Below are positions 43,737-53,488 of a DNA stretch of 64,000 bases, piece after piece. The stretch covers positions 248,001-312,000 of the forward strand of contig CAVPSX010000012.1 in NCBI GenBank assembly GCA_963708515.1. Direction: 5' to 3'. The translations under genes and the position numbers were made by a program. Source of the DNA: JAPLJM01 sp963708515 (GTDB lineage Bacteria > Desulfobacterota > Syntrophia > Syntrophales > Fen-1087). Numbering within the stretch: position 1 is the first letter of the stretch; every line of letters starts with the position of its first letter. The notes below the pieces were generated by a model that searched no databases, was not told the origin of the DNA, and was given only the letters and a program-made list of their open reading frames with translations.

Positions 43737-44435
43737 TTAGAAAAACTCCCGGATGCTTTTACTCAAAACCTCGACAATGGCCTGCTGGGTCTTTTCATCT
43801 ATGACTTTTTTCTTGTCATCCACATTCGTCGCAAAACCCATTTCTAAAACCACTGCTGCAAGTGTCAATTCGTTCAGGATCGGCATGGGGGCTTCCCGCA
43901 GCCCCCTGCCCTTCCGGGGGAAAACTTTTTCCATGTTCCGCTGGAGGATTTGCGCAAACCGGACACTGTCATTAAGACTTTTATTCTTGACCATATCCTT
44001 CAGGATCGCCTTTGATTCCCCCTTATCCTCCGGCGCCGTTTTAAAACCGGGGAAATAAATTTCATAACCCGTCGCATTTTTACCGAAGCCGGCATTGACA
44101 TGCAGACTGATAAACAGGGCGCCGGCAGGCGCCACATTTGCGATCTTGCGCCGTTCGTCGATGGAGGCGGTCTTATCGGATGTGCGCGTCATCTTGACCT
44201 GAATGCCGGGATCATTTGCCAACGCCTTCTGCAGCAGTTGTGACAGAGTAAGTGTGACTTGTTTTTCCCGAATCTTGTCGGTAACGATAACGCCTCCATC
44301 CTCTCCACCATGGGCGGCATCGATGATGACCAACCGTTTTGGCTGACCCGATTGCGCCATCAGTAAAGACGTCGGCGTTAAAAGTAACACCAGAATTATC
44401 AATAATGCAATGCTCTTCATGGACGTGTTAATCAT
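43737..44435 (-). CDS. N-acetylmuramoyl-L-alanine amidase (Amidase_3)
   Basis: Zinc-dependent periplasmic amidase that removes peptide stems from peptidoglycan in cell division or remodelling. Start at ATG 44435 (MINTSMKSI) with AAAGGA about 7 bases upstream. A signal peptide follows (IALLIILVLLLTPTSLLMAQ). Zinc ligands are in IDAAHGGEDGG and SLHVNAGF, and the catalytic Glu is in VVLEMGFATN. The domain fills the whole mature protein, so there is no separate wall-binding module. It lies between rph and the RelA/SpoT gene. Confidence 0.9.
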   Translation of the reverse strand: MINTSMKSIALLIILVLLLTPTSLLMAQSGQPKRLVIIDAAHGGEDGGVIVTDKIREKQVTLTLSQLLQKALANDPGIQVKMTRTSDKTASIDERRKIANVAPAGALFISLHVNAGFGKNATGYEIYFPGFKTAPEDKGESKAILKDMVKNKSLNDSVRFAQILQRNMEKVFPRKGRGLREAPMPILNELTLAAVVLEMGFATNVDDKKKVIDEKTQQAIVEVLSKSIREFF

Positions 44436-44501
44436 CAAACATCCTTTTATCAGACCCAGCGCCTCATAGCGCAATTTTTGCGATCCTGTCAACCCATAAC
44501 G

Positions 44502-46652
44502 CTAAGCGCCGGCCACTCTTTCCACTGAAATGACGCTGTTGAGCTTTTTCATGGCCGTAACGACTTCTTTAAATTGATTGAGATCCATCACATCCAGCTT
44601 GAAATTACAGATGGCCTGCATGTCGTGTTGCCGGGTATCGATTTCTGCATGACTGATATTGATATCCAGAGTAGAGATAACGGCGCTGAGCTCCGCCAGC
44701 AGGCCTTTCTTGTCCCGGCAGATCACACGCATGCCCACCGGATAGTTTTGTTTTTCCTTGATGCTCCAATGCACATCGATCAATCGCTCGGAATCGAACT
44801 CCTGGATATGGGGACATAGTGCCGTATGAATTGTAATGCCGCGGCCACGCGAAATAAAGCCGATAATATCATCGCCGGGAATGGGTTCGCAGCATTTGGC
44901 GTAACGGACCATGACATCTTCAACACCCGTCAGCGAAATTCCGGGAGCGGAAACGGCCGCCGTCTTTTTTTTTGGTTTCTCCGCCGGGATCTCCTCGTCT
45001 TTGGCGACCTCCTCCGGCAGCAGGAGACGAACCACATGCCTGGGGGAAAGCTTACCGTACCCCACACTGACCAGAAGTTCCTCTATGGAATTCAGCTTGT
45101 ATTCCTCAAGGATCTTTTTGATCTCATTTGATTTGGCAAAGGAACCAAACTTTAGGTGGTGCCGCTTGAATTCCTTGTCGAGCATTTCCTTTCCCAGATC
45201 GATACTCTTGGTGCGCTCTTCTGTCTTGATCCAGTTTTTGATCTTGGACCGGGCCCGGGAAGTGACGGCATATTTCAACCAGTCTTTACTGGGGTGATGG
45301 CCCGACTGGGTCAGGATTTCAACGGCATCTCCGTTCTGGAGCTGATACTTCAGGGGGACGATGTTGCGGTTGACTTTTGCCCCGATACATTGATTGCCCA
45401 CATCCGTGTGAATGCTGTATGCGTAGTCGATCGGTGTGGCCCCCTTGGGAAAGGATTTTACATCACCGTTGGGCGTAAAGACATACACCTCGTCGGGAAA
45501 CAGCGCCATTTTCAGATTGGACATGAATTCCCGGGGATTCTTAAGCTCCTGTTGCGATTCCAGCAGCTCCCGAAGCCTTTTGATCTGCTCCGCATCGTCA
45601 CCCCGGGAATACTGTTTTTCCTTGTATCGCCAGTGGGCGGCGATCCCCTCTTCCGCCCACTCATGCATGGCCCGCGTGCGGATCTGGATCTCCACCCTTT
45701 GACCATGAGGACCGATGACGGTCGTATGCAGGGAGCGGTAATTATTGGCCTTCGGCATGGCGATATAGTCCTTGAAACGGCCCGGTACCGGCTTCCAGAG
45801 GGCATGAACGACGCTCAGCGCTTCATAACAGCTTTTTTCCTGATCGGACTCAAGGATGACCCGGAAGGCCATCAGGTCATAGACTTCATCAAAATGGAGA
45901 TGCTGTTCCTCCATTTTTTTATAAATGCTGAAAAAATGCTTTGCCCGCCCATCCACTTCGCCCTTTAATTCAAACCGTTCCAGCTCCGCCCGGATGACCC
46001 CCTTGACCTCTTCCGTATACTGGTCGCGCTTCTCCTTGGACTGGGCCACGCGCCGCGCAAGTTCCAGGTAAGAATCCGAATGGAGATACTGAAAGGAGAG
46101 ATCCTCCAGCTCCACTTTCATCCAGTTGATTCCCAGGCGATTGGCCAGGGGCGCATAAAGCTCAATGGTTTCCTTGGCGATGTATTGCTGTCGATTCGGG
46201 GGCTGAAAGTCCAATGTCCTCATATTGTGGATCCGGTCGGCCAGACGGACAAGCAGAATCCGGATGTCCGACGACATGGCCAGCATCATTTTCCGGAAAT
46301 TTTCCGCCTGCCTTTCTTCCTGAGTACCAAAGGTGATTTTGCTGATTTTCGTCAGGCCTTCGACCAGAAACGCCACATCTTTTCCGAATCCCTCACGGAT
46401 CTGATCGATGGTAGCCAGTGTGTCCTCGACGGTGTCATGGAGAATACCGGCGATGATCGCCGACGCATCCAGCTTCATATCTGATAGGATTCCGGCCACT
46501 TCCATGGGATGAGTGAGATAAGGCTCGCCGGACAACCGGACCTGCCCCTGGTGGACGGATGCCGAAAATATATAGGCCTTCTCGATCATCTCCTGTTCCT
46601 GCGGAGACAGATATTCCTGCGTCTTGTCCAGAATGTCGGTGATTCTCAACAT
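44502..46652 (-). CDS. relA: RelA/SpoT family bifunctional (p)ppGpp synthetase/hydrolase
   Basis: Makes and degrades (p)ppGpp, the stringent-response alarmone. 716 residues: an HD hydrolase domain with THPMEVAG and HDTVEDT (active, as in Rel/SpoT), and a synthetase domain with KANNYRSLHTTVIGP and EWAEEGIAAHWRYKE. A TGS domain (VYVFTPNGDVKSFPKGATP) and a helical/zinc-finger-type region (YAKCCEPIPGDDIIGF) follow, then a C-terminal ACT domain (GMRVICRDKKGLLAELSAVI). Both catalytic domains look intact, so a single bifunctional Rel is expected. The start overlaps the proS stop by 7 bases. Confidence 0.94.
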   Translation of the reverse strand: MLRITDILDKTQEYLSPQEQEMIEKAYIFSASVHQGQVRLSGEPYLTHPMEVAGILSDMKLDASAIIAGILHDTVEDTLATIDQIREGFGKDVAFLVEGLTKISKITFGTQEERQAENFRKMMLAMSSDIRILLVRLADRIHNMRTLDFQPPNRQQYIAKETIELYAPLANRLGINWMKVELEDLSFQYLHSDSYLELARRVAQSKEKRDQYTEEVKGVIRAELERFELKGEVDGRAKHFFSIYKKMEEQHLHFDEVYDLMAFRVILESDQEKSCYEALSVVHALWKPVPGRFKDYIAMPKANNYRSLHTTVIGPHGQRVEIQIRTRAMHEWAEEGIAAHWRYKEKQYSRGDDAEQIKRLRELLESQQELKNPREFMSNLKMALFPDEVYVFTPNGDVKSFPKGATPIDYAYSIHTDVGNQCIGAKVNRNIVPLKYQLQNGDAVEILTQSGHHPSKDWLKYAVTSRARSKIKNWIKTEERTKSIDLGKEMLDKEFKRHHLKFGSFAKSNEIKKILEEYKLNSIEELLVSVGYGKLSPRHVVRLLLPEEVAKDEEIPAEKPKKKTAAVSAPGISLTGVEDVMVRYAKCCEPIPGDDIIGFISRGRGITIHTALCPHIQEFDSERLIDVHWSIKEKQNYPVGMRVICRDKKGLLAELSAVISTLDINISHAEIDTRQHDMQAICNFKLDVMDLNQFKEVVTAMKKLNSVISVERVAGA

Positions 46653-48373
46653 ACAGGAGGCTGTGTCTCTTCCCTGACGTTATGAAGGATAAATGCTTCC
46701 GCGTCTTCCCGCGAGAGAATGATCACTTCCCCGGATCGCCGAAGCCGGATTTCGACCTTTCCCTCGGCCAGCCTTTTCGGGCCAATGGTCACACGCAGCG
46801 GAATGCCGATCAGGTCCGCATCCATGAATTTCACACCTGCCCGCTCATCCCGATCATCCAGGAGCGCCTCCACGCCTGCGGCCGCAAGCTTCTGATAGAG
46901 CTCATCCGCCGTCCGCAGGAGGGCTTCGTCCTTGACATTGACCGGTGTGATAATGACCTGATAGGGCGCCAGGGCCATGGGCCAGACGATGCCCTGATCG
47001 TCGTGGTTCTGTTCGATGCAGGCCGCCACCGTCCGGCCGATGCCGATCCCGTAGCAGCCCATCACAATAATCTGCTCCTGCCCATTCCTGTCAAGAAAGC
47101 GGGCTCCCATGGCTTGTGAATATTTTGTGCCAAGTTTGAACACATGGCCGACCTCGATGCCGCGGGCGAAGCGAATGGCGCTGTGACAGCGGGGGCAGAC
47201 ATCGTCTTCTTTGACAGCGCGAAGATCCACAAAATCATTGACTTTCACATCACGCTCGAAGTTGACATTTCTCACATGGTAGTCTTCCCTGTTGGCGCCC
47301 ATGACCATATTTTTCATGCTCATGAGGGAATAATCCGCCAATATCCGGCACTTGATGCCGATGGCGCCGGCAAAGCCGCGCGGCGAGTTGGTCACGTCCC
47401 GGATCATGTCGTCCATGGCCAGCTCCAGCTCATTACAACCGAGATAATTTTTTACTTTGATTTCATTGACTTCCTCATCGCCCCGGATCAAAATTGCCAC
47501 TGCTTTGCCGTCGGCGCTGAAAATCAGGGTTTTCACCACATCCTGCGGCATCACATTCAGGCAGGCGCAGACCTCATCGATAGTCCGGACATCCGGCGTA
47601 TGGACCTCTTCCATGGGCAGGAAATCCTTCTGACCGGTTTGTTTTGCCTCCGGCAGGGGGGCTTCCGCCTTTTCGAGGTTTGCCGCATACTCACACTGGG
47701 TGCAATAGACCATGGCATCCTCGCCGGAATCCGCCGTGACCAAAAATTCATGGGAAAAACTACCGCCGATGCTTCCCGTATCCGCCTCGACGGACCGGAA
47801 TTTGAGGCCGCAGCGTGTAAAAATCCTGTTGTACGCATCGAACATTTTCTGGTAACTGATTTCAGCGCCTTCCTCATCTGCATCAAAACTGTAGGCATCT
47901 TTCATGCCGAATTCTCGGCAGCGCATGACACCGAAGCGAGGGCGAATCTCATCGCGGAATTTAGTCTGAATCTGATAGAGATTTACCGGCAGTTGACGGT
48001 AGGATTTGACTTCATTGCGGACCAGATCGGTGACCACCTCTTCGTGTGTGGGACCGAGACAGCACTCCCGTTCGTTCCGGTCCCGAAAGCGCAGCAGTTC
48101 CTTGCCGTAATGGGTCCAGCGCCCCGACTCCTGCCAGAGTTCCGCAGGCTGGACGGTGGGCATGAATATCTCCTGGGCTCCGGCCCGGTTCATCTCATCA
48201 CGAACAATCTGTTCAAATTTCCGGATTATGCGGTAGCCCAGAGGCAGGTAGGAATAGACCCCACTGGTCAACTTTCTGATCAGGCCCGCCCGCAGCATCA
48301 ACTGATGGCTGGCCACTTCCGCATCGGAAGGGACTTCTCTTACCGTCGGCAGGAACATTTCCGAATAACGCAT
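46646..48373 (-). CDS. proS: Prolyl-tRNA synthetase (bacterial type)
   Basis: Charges tRNA-Pro with proline; 575 residues, bacterial-type with an editing insertion. Class II motifs are PTVQPAELWQESGRW (motif 1 region), FRDEIRPRFGVMRCREFGMKD-type motif 2 and GIGIGRTVAA (motif 3). The editing (INS) domain lies at about 230-390. It also has the anticodon-binding domain (QVIITPVNVKD, ALLDDRDERAGVKF). The start ATG at 48373 begins MRYSEMFLPTVRE. The upstream intergenic gap holds repeat copy C. Confidence 0.95.
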   Translation of the reverse strand: MRYSEMFLPTVREVPSDAEVASHQLMLRAGLIRKLTSGVYSYLPLGYRIIRKFEQIVRDEMNRAGAQEIFMPTVQPAELWQESGRWTHYGKELLRFRDRNERECCLGPTHEEVVTDLVRNEVKSYRQLPVNLYQIQTKFRDEIRPRFGVMRCREFGMKDAYSFDADEEGAEISYQKMFDAYNRIFTRCGLKFRSVEADTGSIGGSFSHEFLVTADSGEDAMVYCTQCEYAANLEKAEAPLPEAKQTGQKDFLPMEEVHTPDVRTIDEVCACLNVMPQDVVKTLIFSADGKAVAILIRGDEEVNEIKVKNYLGCNELELAMDDMIRDVTNSPRGFAGAIGIKCRILADYSLMSMKNMVMGANREDYHVRNVNFERDVKVNDFVDLRAVKEDDVCPRCHSAIRFARGIEVGHVFKLGTKYSQAMGARFLDRNGQEQIIVMGCYGIGIGRTVAACIEQNHDDQGIVWPMALAPYQVIITPVNVKDEALLRTADELYQKLAAAGVEALLDDRDERAGVKFMDADLIGIPLRVTIGPKRLAEGKVEIRLRRSGEVIILSREDAEAFILHNVREETQPPVC

Positions 48374-48420
48374 CCCACTCTCTCCTTTCGATATATCTGT
48401 TCGAAATCGCTATATTCCAT

Positions 48421-48574
48421 CAGACCTGCGAAAAATGGTTCGCAAGCGGCGAATCAAATGTTTTCCGCCTTTCCAGAGGTCATTTTACGGCTTGTCATGA
48501 ATCATGATCACCTCTGGCCGTTCTCTTAGCGGAAAAGATTTTTGAGACGCGGCGAAGCCATTTTTCAAAGGTCT
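48421..48574 (+). repeat. Dispersed MITE-like palindromic repeat, copy C
   Basis: Ends CAGACCTGCGAAAAATGGTT and the reverse-complementary right end CCATTTTTCAAAGGTCT form terminal inverted repeats of about 22 bp with mismatches. Nested inside are a second inverted pair TTTTCCGC/GCGGAAAA and a third CCAGAGGT/ACCTCTGG. It ends immediately before the ispG stop codon. Orientation is opposite to copy A. Confidence 0.75.
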
Positions 48575-49667
48575 CTATTTGTCCATGCGCTTCAATTCAG
48601 TTGGTATCAGCATCTGCCGGATTTCTTCGATCAATACCGGGACGAAATCTTCTTCCTTGACTTTCCGCACAATCCGGCCCTTTTTGAACAGCATACCGGA
48701 TCCTTTTCCGCCCGCGATGCCGATATCCGCCTCGGCCGCCTCTCCCGGTCCGTTGATCACGCATCCCATCAGGGCGATCTTGAGATAAGTCTTCATGCCG
48801 GCCAATTCGCTTTCCACTGCCCGCGAAAGCTTGAAGAGGTCAATCTCGCAGCGCCCGCAAGTGGGACAGGAAATGATGTCCGGCCCGATCTTCCGGATGT
48901 TCAGCGCACGCAGGATGCCATATGCAATCCCCATTTCCGACACGGGGTCGCCCGTCACCGACACCCTTATCGTGTCACCGATTCCATCCGCCAGAAGCGT
49001 GCCGATCCCGATCGCGGACTTGATGGCGGCGTTGACCAGCGTTCCCGCCTCGGTCACCCCTAAATGGAGGGGATAGTCCGACTGTGCTGAAAAGCGCCGG
49101 CAGGCTTCGATCGTTGCGCTTACGTCGGATGATTTCAGGGAAACCTTGATCGCTGAAAAATCCTGTTCCTCAAATAGTGCGATGTGTGTTCATGGCGCTC
49201 TCGACCATGGCTTCCGGCGTCGGACCGCCATATTTCGCGAAGAGTTTCTTATCCAGTGAACCCGCGTTGATTCCGATCCGGATCGCCACGTTCCGGTTTT
49301 TTGCCGCCCTTACGACGGCTCTTATCTTCTCGGCAGCGATGTTTCCTGGATTGATACGGATGCCGTCAACCCCGAGTTTCATCGCCTCCAGGGCAAGGCG
49401 GTGGTCGAAATGAATATCGGCAATAAGGGGCGCCCGGATCTGCTTTTTAATGGCCGAGAGCGCCGCCGCCGCTTCCTGATCGGGGACGGCCACGCGAACC
49501 AATTCGCAACCGGCGTCCTCCATGGCCTTGATCTGAGCCACTGTTGCCTTGACATCGCGGGTGTCCGTACAGGTCATGGACTGCACCACCACAGGCGCTT
49601 CGCCGCCCACCTGGACACCTCCGACAAAAACAGGCCTTGTTAATTTTCTGAGGATCTGCTGTTCCAA
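48575..49667 (-). CDS. ispG: 4-hydroxy-3-methylbut-2-enyl diphosphate synthase, broken by one-base insertion
   Basis: Iron-sulfur enzyme of the MEP isoprenoid pathway converting MEcPP to HMBPP. The first part (start 49667, TTG, LEQQILRKLTRPVFVGG) shows VQSMTCTDTRD, ADIHFDHRLALEA and GIRINPGNI, then stops at 49170. The second part, one frame over, has DYPLHLGVTEAG, SCPTCGRCEIDL and GCVINGPGEA, the cluster Cys residues. The aligned junction reads ESAMNTHR then LFEEQDFSAIKVSLKSSDV once the base at 49178 is removed, giving 363 residues, the usual size. dxr lies nearer the right end, so the MEP pathway is present. Confidence 0.93.
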
Positions 49668-49836
49668 GAAGACAATCCCGTGACTAAGCTCATTCCCATT
49701 CGGGGAGCGGGCCGAGGCGTGTGCATCGCAACCGTTGCATCGTCGGTTTGCAATTCATCGAATAGCCGCATCTTTTTCTTCGGCAGCATATCACGAAGCG
49801 ACCCGGTCCTTCAACACGTATTTAGGAATAAACCGG

Positions 49837-50190
49837 TCAATCGATCGGTTCAAACCAGAGGTCGCACTGGTAGTTGGTGGTGAGTTCCTGATCTTTCCGG
49901 ATGCTTTTCCTTGCCCGGTAAAGCATGGCCATATTTTTCAGATCCGGTTTGAAGGAGAGGTTGGGCGTGGCTGAAAAATTGTATAAACTGCCGTAGCCCA
50001 AAGCCAGGGCAAAATGGGAATCACCCCATTTATAGTAATAATCGGCAAGAGCTGTTTTATCAATTAATTCTACATCTTCGTCAGGAATGACAATAACCGG
50101 GGCTGCCTCGACGAGCTCGCCCTTCTTAAAATTCCTCGCTGCAAAAACGCCGCGTCCCTTGCCCGCGACCTCCCTGAGATAGATGTCCAT
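49837..50190 (-). CDS. Small SET-domain protein
   Basis: 117 residues that are entirely a SET domain, the protein-lysine methyltransferase fold: AGKGRGVFAARNFKKGELV (about 9-27, the GxG of the SAM site), YNFSATPNLSF (60s-70s; the usual YNHS has Phe instead of His) and the terminal KDQELTTNYQCDLWF with the catalytic Tyr. Bacterial SET proteins of this size are common and rarely characterised. There are no DNA-binding or zinc post-SET motifs. It follows the PurF-like gene by 18 bases. Confidence 0.8.
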   Translation of the reverse strand: MDIYLREVAGKGRGVFAARNFKKGELVEAAPVIVIPDEDVELIDKTALADYYYKWGDSHFALALGYGSLYNFSATPNLSFKPDLKNMAMLYRARKSIRKDQELTTNYQCDLWFEPID

Positions 50191-50208
50191 ACATGGAGTC
50201 TGCGTTCT

Positions 50209-51612
50209 TTACCGTCCCCGCCAGCAGCAGAGACAGAGCTGATCTTCCGTCAGGCCGATGGCTTCGATCATGTCTTCAATGTGCAGATATTTGAGCGACG
50301 TCACATTCAGATCTCGTCGGATCCATTCCACCATCTCCCTGTATTTGTCAGAGCGATGATCCAGATATCCCTCGATGTTCTCGATATCCGCACCCTCAAT
50401 GGCCCGGATGGCCCGACGGGAAGCCAGTTCCGCTTTCGACCTTGTCGAGGAGGCAAAACTGCAGGGAAACATCAGTGGGGGACAGGCCGGACGGATGTGG
50501 ATTTCCCTGGCGCCATTGTCGATAAGCTTCTTGATGGTGAAGTTCTTCAATTGCGTCCCGCGCACGATGGAATCATCACAGACAATCATCCGACTGTCCT
50601 TGATGACGCCCCGGATGGCGTTTAGTTTCATGGTCGCTACAAGATCCCGGATATCCTGGGATGGCGGGGTGTAACTCCGGCCGTAACCCGGTGTATATTT
50701 CACGAGCGGCCGCCGGTAAGGAATGTCCGATTCGATGGCGTATCCGATGGCATGGCCGACGCCGGAATCGGGAATCCCGGTGACGAAATCGGCCTTAACG
50801 TCATCGTTACGGGCCATGGCCCGGCCACAGCGCTCCCGGGCGTTTTCCACCGTAATACCCTCATAGGCAGAGGATGGATCGCCCGTGTAGATCCACAGGA
50901 AGGCGCAGACGCGTTTTTCCCCGTTTTCCCCTTTGAGGTTTTTCAGTCCTGACAAGGACAGCAGCGTGATTTCACCCGGTCCCAAATGTTTCACCAGATG
51001 GTATCCGAGGTTCGGAAAGGCGCTGACCTCGGTTGCGACGGCAAATCCCGCCTCCCCATCAATGCTTTTCTCGCCGATGGAAAGCGGAAAACGGCCGTAT
51101 TTATCCCGGGCGGCATAGACGCCTTCGGGGGTCATGATCAGCGCGCAGATGGACCCTTCAATGGCATCCTGCATTTTGACGATGCCGTCAACAATGGAAT
51201 CGCCCTGATTGATCAGTTTTGCCACCATCTCGACGGTATTGATCCCGCCGCCGGTCATTTCGCTGAAGGACGCGCCCTTGTCCATCAGCTCTTTCGTCAA
51301 CCGTTCTTTGTTGATGATCAGACCGGTTACGGCGATCGAGAATGTGCCGAACTTGGAACGCACGATCAGGGGCTGGGGCGATTCATCGTCGATGGCGCCG
51401 ATCCCCTGGTAGCCGTTCATTCTCTTGTAATCCTCAACAAAACGGGATTTGAATTGCGCCTGGCTGATGCTGTGAATGGTATTGCAAAACCCCTGGTCTC
51501 CGAAAATGGACAGTCCGCCGTTTTCCGTGCCCAGGTGCGAATGGTAATCGGTTCCATAAAACAGCGTCTTTGGACAATCCTGCCGCGATACAACTCCAAA
51601 CAAACCGCCCAT
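50209..51612 (-). CDS. Amidophosphoribosyltransferase-like protein lacking the N-terminal Cys nucleophile
   Basis: 467 residues with the PurF layout: class II glutamine amidotransferase fold (TDYHSHLGTENGGLSI, VTGLIINKERL, SKFGTFSIAVTG) and a PRPP-binding domain (MIVCDDSIVRGT). Cys residues are placed like the iron-sulfur ligands of Bacillus PurF (KRVCAFLWIY, RPACPP, LCLCCW). The true PurF begins MCG with Cys as the nucleophile. Here the N-terminus is MGGLFGVVSRQDC, with Gly in its place, so glutamine hydrolysis by the standard mechanism is not possible. It may use ammonia, or be a paralogue with another role. No other purF is visible in the window. Confidence 0.8.
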   Translation of the reverse strand: MGGLFGVVSRQDCPKTLFYGTDYHSHLGTENGGLSIFGDQGFCNTIHSISQAQFKSRFVEDYKRMNGYQGIGAIDDESPQPLIVRSKFGTFSIAVTGLIINKERLTKELMDKGASFSEMTGGGINTVEMVAKLINQGDSIVDGIVKMQDAIEGSICALIMTPEGVYAARDKYGRFPLSIGEKSIDGEAGFAVATEVSAFPNLGYHLVKHLGPGEITLLSLSGLKNLKGENGEKRVCAFLWIYTGDPSSAYEGITVENARERCGRAMARNDDVKADFVTGIPDSGVGHAIGYAIESDIPYRRPLVKYTPGYGRSYTPPSQDIRDLVATMKLNAIRGVIKDSRMIVCDDSIVRGTQLKNFTIKKLIDNGAREIHIRPACPPLMFPCSFASSTRSKAELASRRAIRAIEGADIENIEGYLDHRSDKYREMVEWIRRDLNVTSLKYLHIEDMIEAIGLTEDQLCLCCWRGR

Positions 51613-51694
51613 GGCGTCCTCACATAATGATTAAAAAAATGAAGGTTTTTCTCAATCAACCCACTGAAAAGGTTTGAGAAAAATATGACAACCG

Positions 51695-52890
51695 CTACTT
51701 TGACTTCATGACTGCCGCGTGAATCCGGTCCAGTCCTTTTTCAATATTCGCCATGGAGGTGGCATAAGAAAGACGGAGGTGATCGTCATGACCGAACTCG
51801 CCGCCGGGAATGACTGCCACATTCGCTTCTTCCAGAAGATAGGCAGCCCAATCGGCCGATGTCAAAAGCACCGTGCCGCCCTGTTTTCTGCCGCGCAGGC
51901 CGGCAATGCTCGGAAAAACATAAAAAGCCCCCTGGGGGATCATGCAGGTGATCCCCGGAATCGCGTTGAGTCGTTCCACGATGACGTTTCTTCTCTTTTC
52001 GAATTCCCTGACCATCTTGATCACAACAGCCTGATCGCCGTTCAAGGCCTCCACGGAAGCCTTCTGGGCAATGGAGTTGGGGTTTGACGTATTCTGGCTT
52101 TGCAGTTTCGTCACCGCGGCGATGATATCCGCCGGTCCGGCGGCGTATCCGATTCGCCATCCGGTCATGGCGTGTGACTTTGACAGTCCGTTCACCACCA
52201 CGGTCATATCTTTCATGGCGGGACAAACGGACGGTACATTCACAAAGGGCATGCCGTCATAGAGAATTTTCTCGTAGATGTCGTCCGAAATGACCAGCAC
52301 GCCTTTGTCGACCAGTACATTCGCCAGTTTTTCCATTTCTACCGGGCTGTAGGCCACGCCGCTGGGATTGGAAGGGCTGTTGAGGATCACGGCCCGTGTC
52401 CTTTCACCAATGGCTGCCTCCAGATGCGCCGGCTGAATTTTAAACCCCTCGGAAGCTTTCGTTTCGAGGATAACCGGTTTTGCGCCGGTCAGAATCACGA
52501 TATCTGGATAGGAGACCCAGTAGGGAGAAGGAATAATCACTTCGTCGCCCTCTTCAAAGAGCACCTGCGCCAGATTATAGAGGGTATGCTTTGCGCCGCA
52601 GGATACGGCTATCTGCGTTCCGGTTGTAGCTTAAGCCACTATCCCGCTCAAGTTTGCCAATGATGGCGTCCTTGAGTTCATCGATACCGCCGACGGGGGT
52701 GTATTTCGTGAAGCCCGATTCAATGGCTCGGATGGCCGCCCTGCTTGACATTATCCGGCGTGTCAAAGTCCGGTTCTCCGGCGCCAAATCCGATGATATC
52801 CCGACCCTCTGCCCGCAGGGCATTGGCCTTCATGGTAATTGCCAGCGTGGGCGACGGCTTGATGCCGTTGATGCGTACTGTCAGCTTCAT
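51695..52890 (-). CDS. aspC: Aspartate aminotransferase (class I), broken by two one-base insertions
   Basis: PLP enzyme transferring the amino group between aspartate and 2-oxoglutarate. The start ATG at 52890 encodes MKLTVRINGIKPSPTLAIT and reaches GAGEPDFDTPDNVK before the first break in a CCC run at 52739-52741. The middle piece holds AAIRAIESGFTKYTPVGG and DELKDAIIGKL, then breaks at about 52616. The last frame holds SCGAKHTLYN, PSPYWVSYPD, NSPSNPSG and the Schiff-base Lys in NGLSKSHAMTGWRIGYAAG. Removing both bases gives 397 residues, the family size. It directly follows coaD on the same strand. Confidence 0.92.
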
Positions 52891-52898
52891 AATCGCTT

Positions 52899-53387
52899 TT
52901 ATTCCTTGATCTTTGCAAACATTTGTTCAAGTCTTTCATTAACAATATCAGGCACCAGTCCCTTGACGGATCCGCCCAGGCTGGCCGCCTCCTTGATCAG
53001 ATTGGAGCTCGTATAGAACCACTGATAGCCCGTCATGAGAAAAACGGTCTCCACGTCGCGGTTCAGACGTCTGTTGATCAGGGCCATCTGAAACTCGTAT
53101 TCAAAGTCTGAAACAGCCCTCAGTCCTCTGAGGATCACATTGGCATTCATACTTTTCACATAATCGACCAGCAGGCCGGCGGAGCAGTCAACCCGGATAT
53201 GATTATCCTTGATGACGGCGCGGACCAGGTCCATTCTTTCCTGAACGGAAAAGAGGGAGGCCTTGTTCGGGTTGTAGGCCACCAGGATGATCAGTTCGTC
53301 GAACATGCGGAGCGCGCGCGTGATAATGTCCAGATGTCCGTTCGTAATGGGATCAAAAGAACCGGGATAGACTGCAATTTTTTTCAT
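52899..53387 (-). CDS. coaD: Phosphopantetheine adenylyltransferase
   Basis: Makes dephospho-CoA from 4'-phosphopantetheine and ATP, the fourth step of CoA synthesis. 162 residues with the nucleotidyltransferase motif YPGSFDPITNGHLDII (about 7-22), RGLRAVSDFEYEFQMA and YTSSNLIKEAASLGG near the C-terminus. The start ATG at 53387 begins MKKIAVYPGSFDP. rsmD lies 101 bases upstream; rsmD-coaD is a common bacterial pair. Confidence 0.96.
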   Translation of the reverse strand: MKKIAVYPGSFDPITNGHLDIITRALRMFDELIILVAYNPNKASLFSVQERMDLVRAVIKDNHIRVDCSAGLLVDYVKSMNANVILRGLRAVSDFEYEFQMALINRRLNRDVETVFLMTGYQWFYTSSNLIKEAASLGGSVKGLVPDIVNERLEQMFAKIKE

Positions 53388-53488
53388 GACAACCGTCCTG
53401 TTGAGTATTTTATGATCAAAATTTTCCGCAGAAGCAGGCCTTTTCCGCCCGATGCATGCGGCAAACTATACTGATCTGCATTTTTTTG

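Noticed and set aside
47144..48529. 461-codon plus-strand open frame opposite proS
   Set aside because: The proS frame has all class II synthetase motifs; the opposite frame has none and is low-complexity in its family resemblance.
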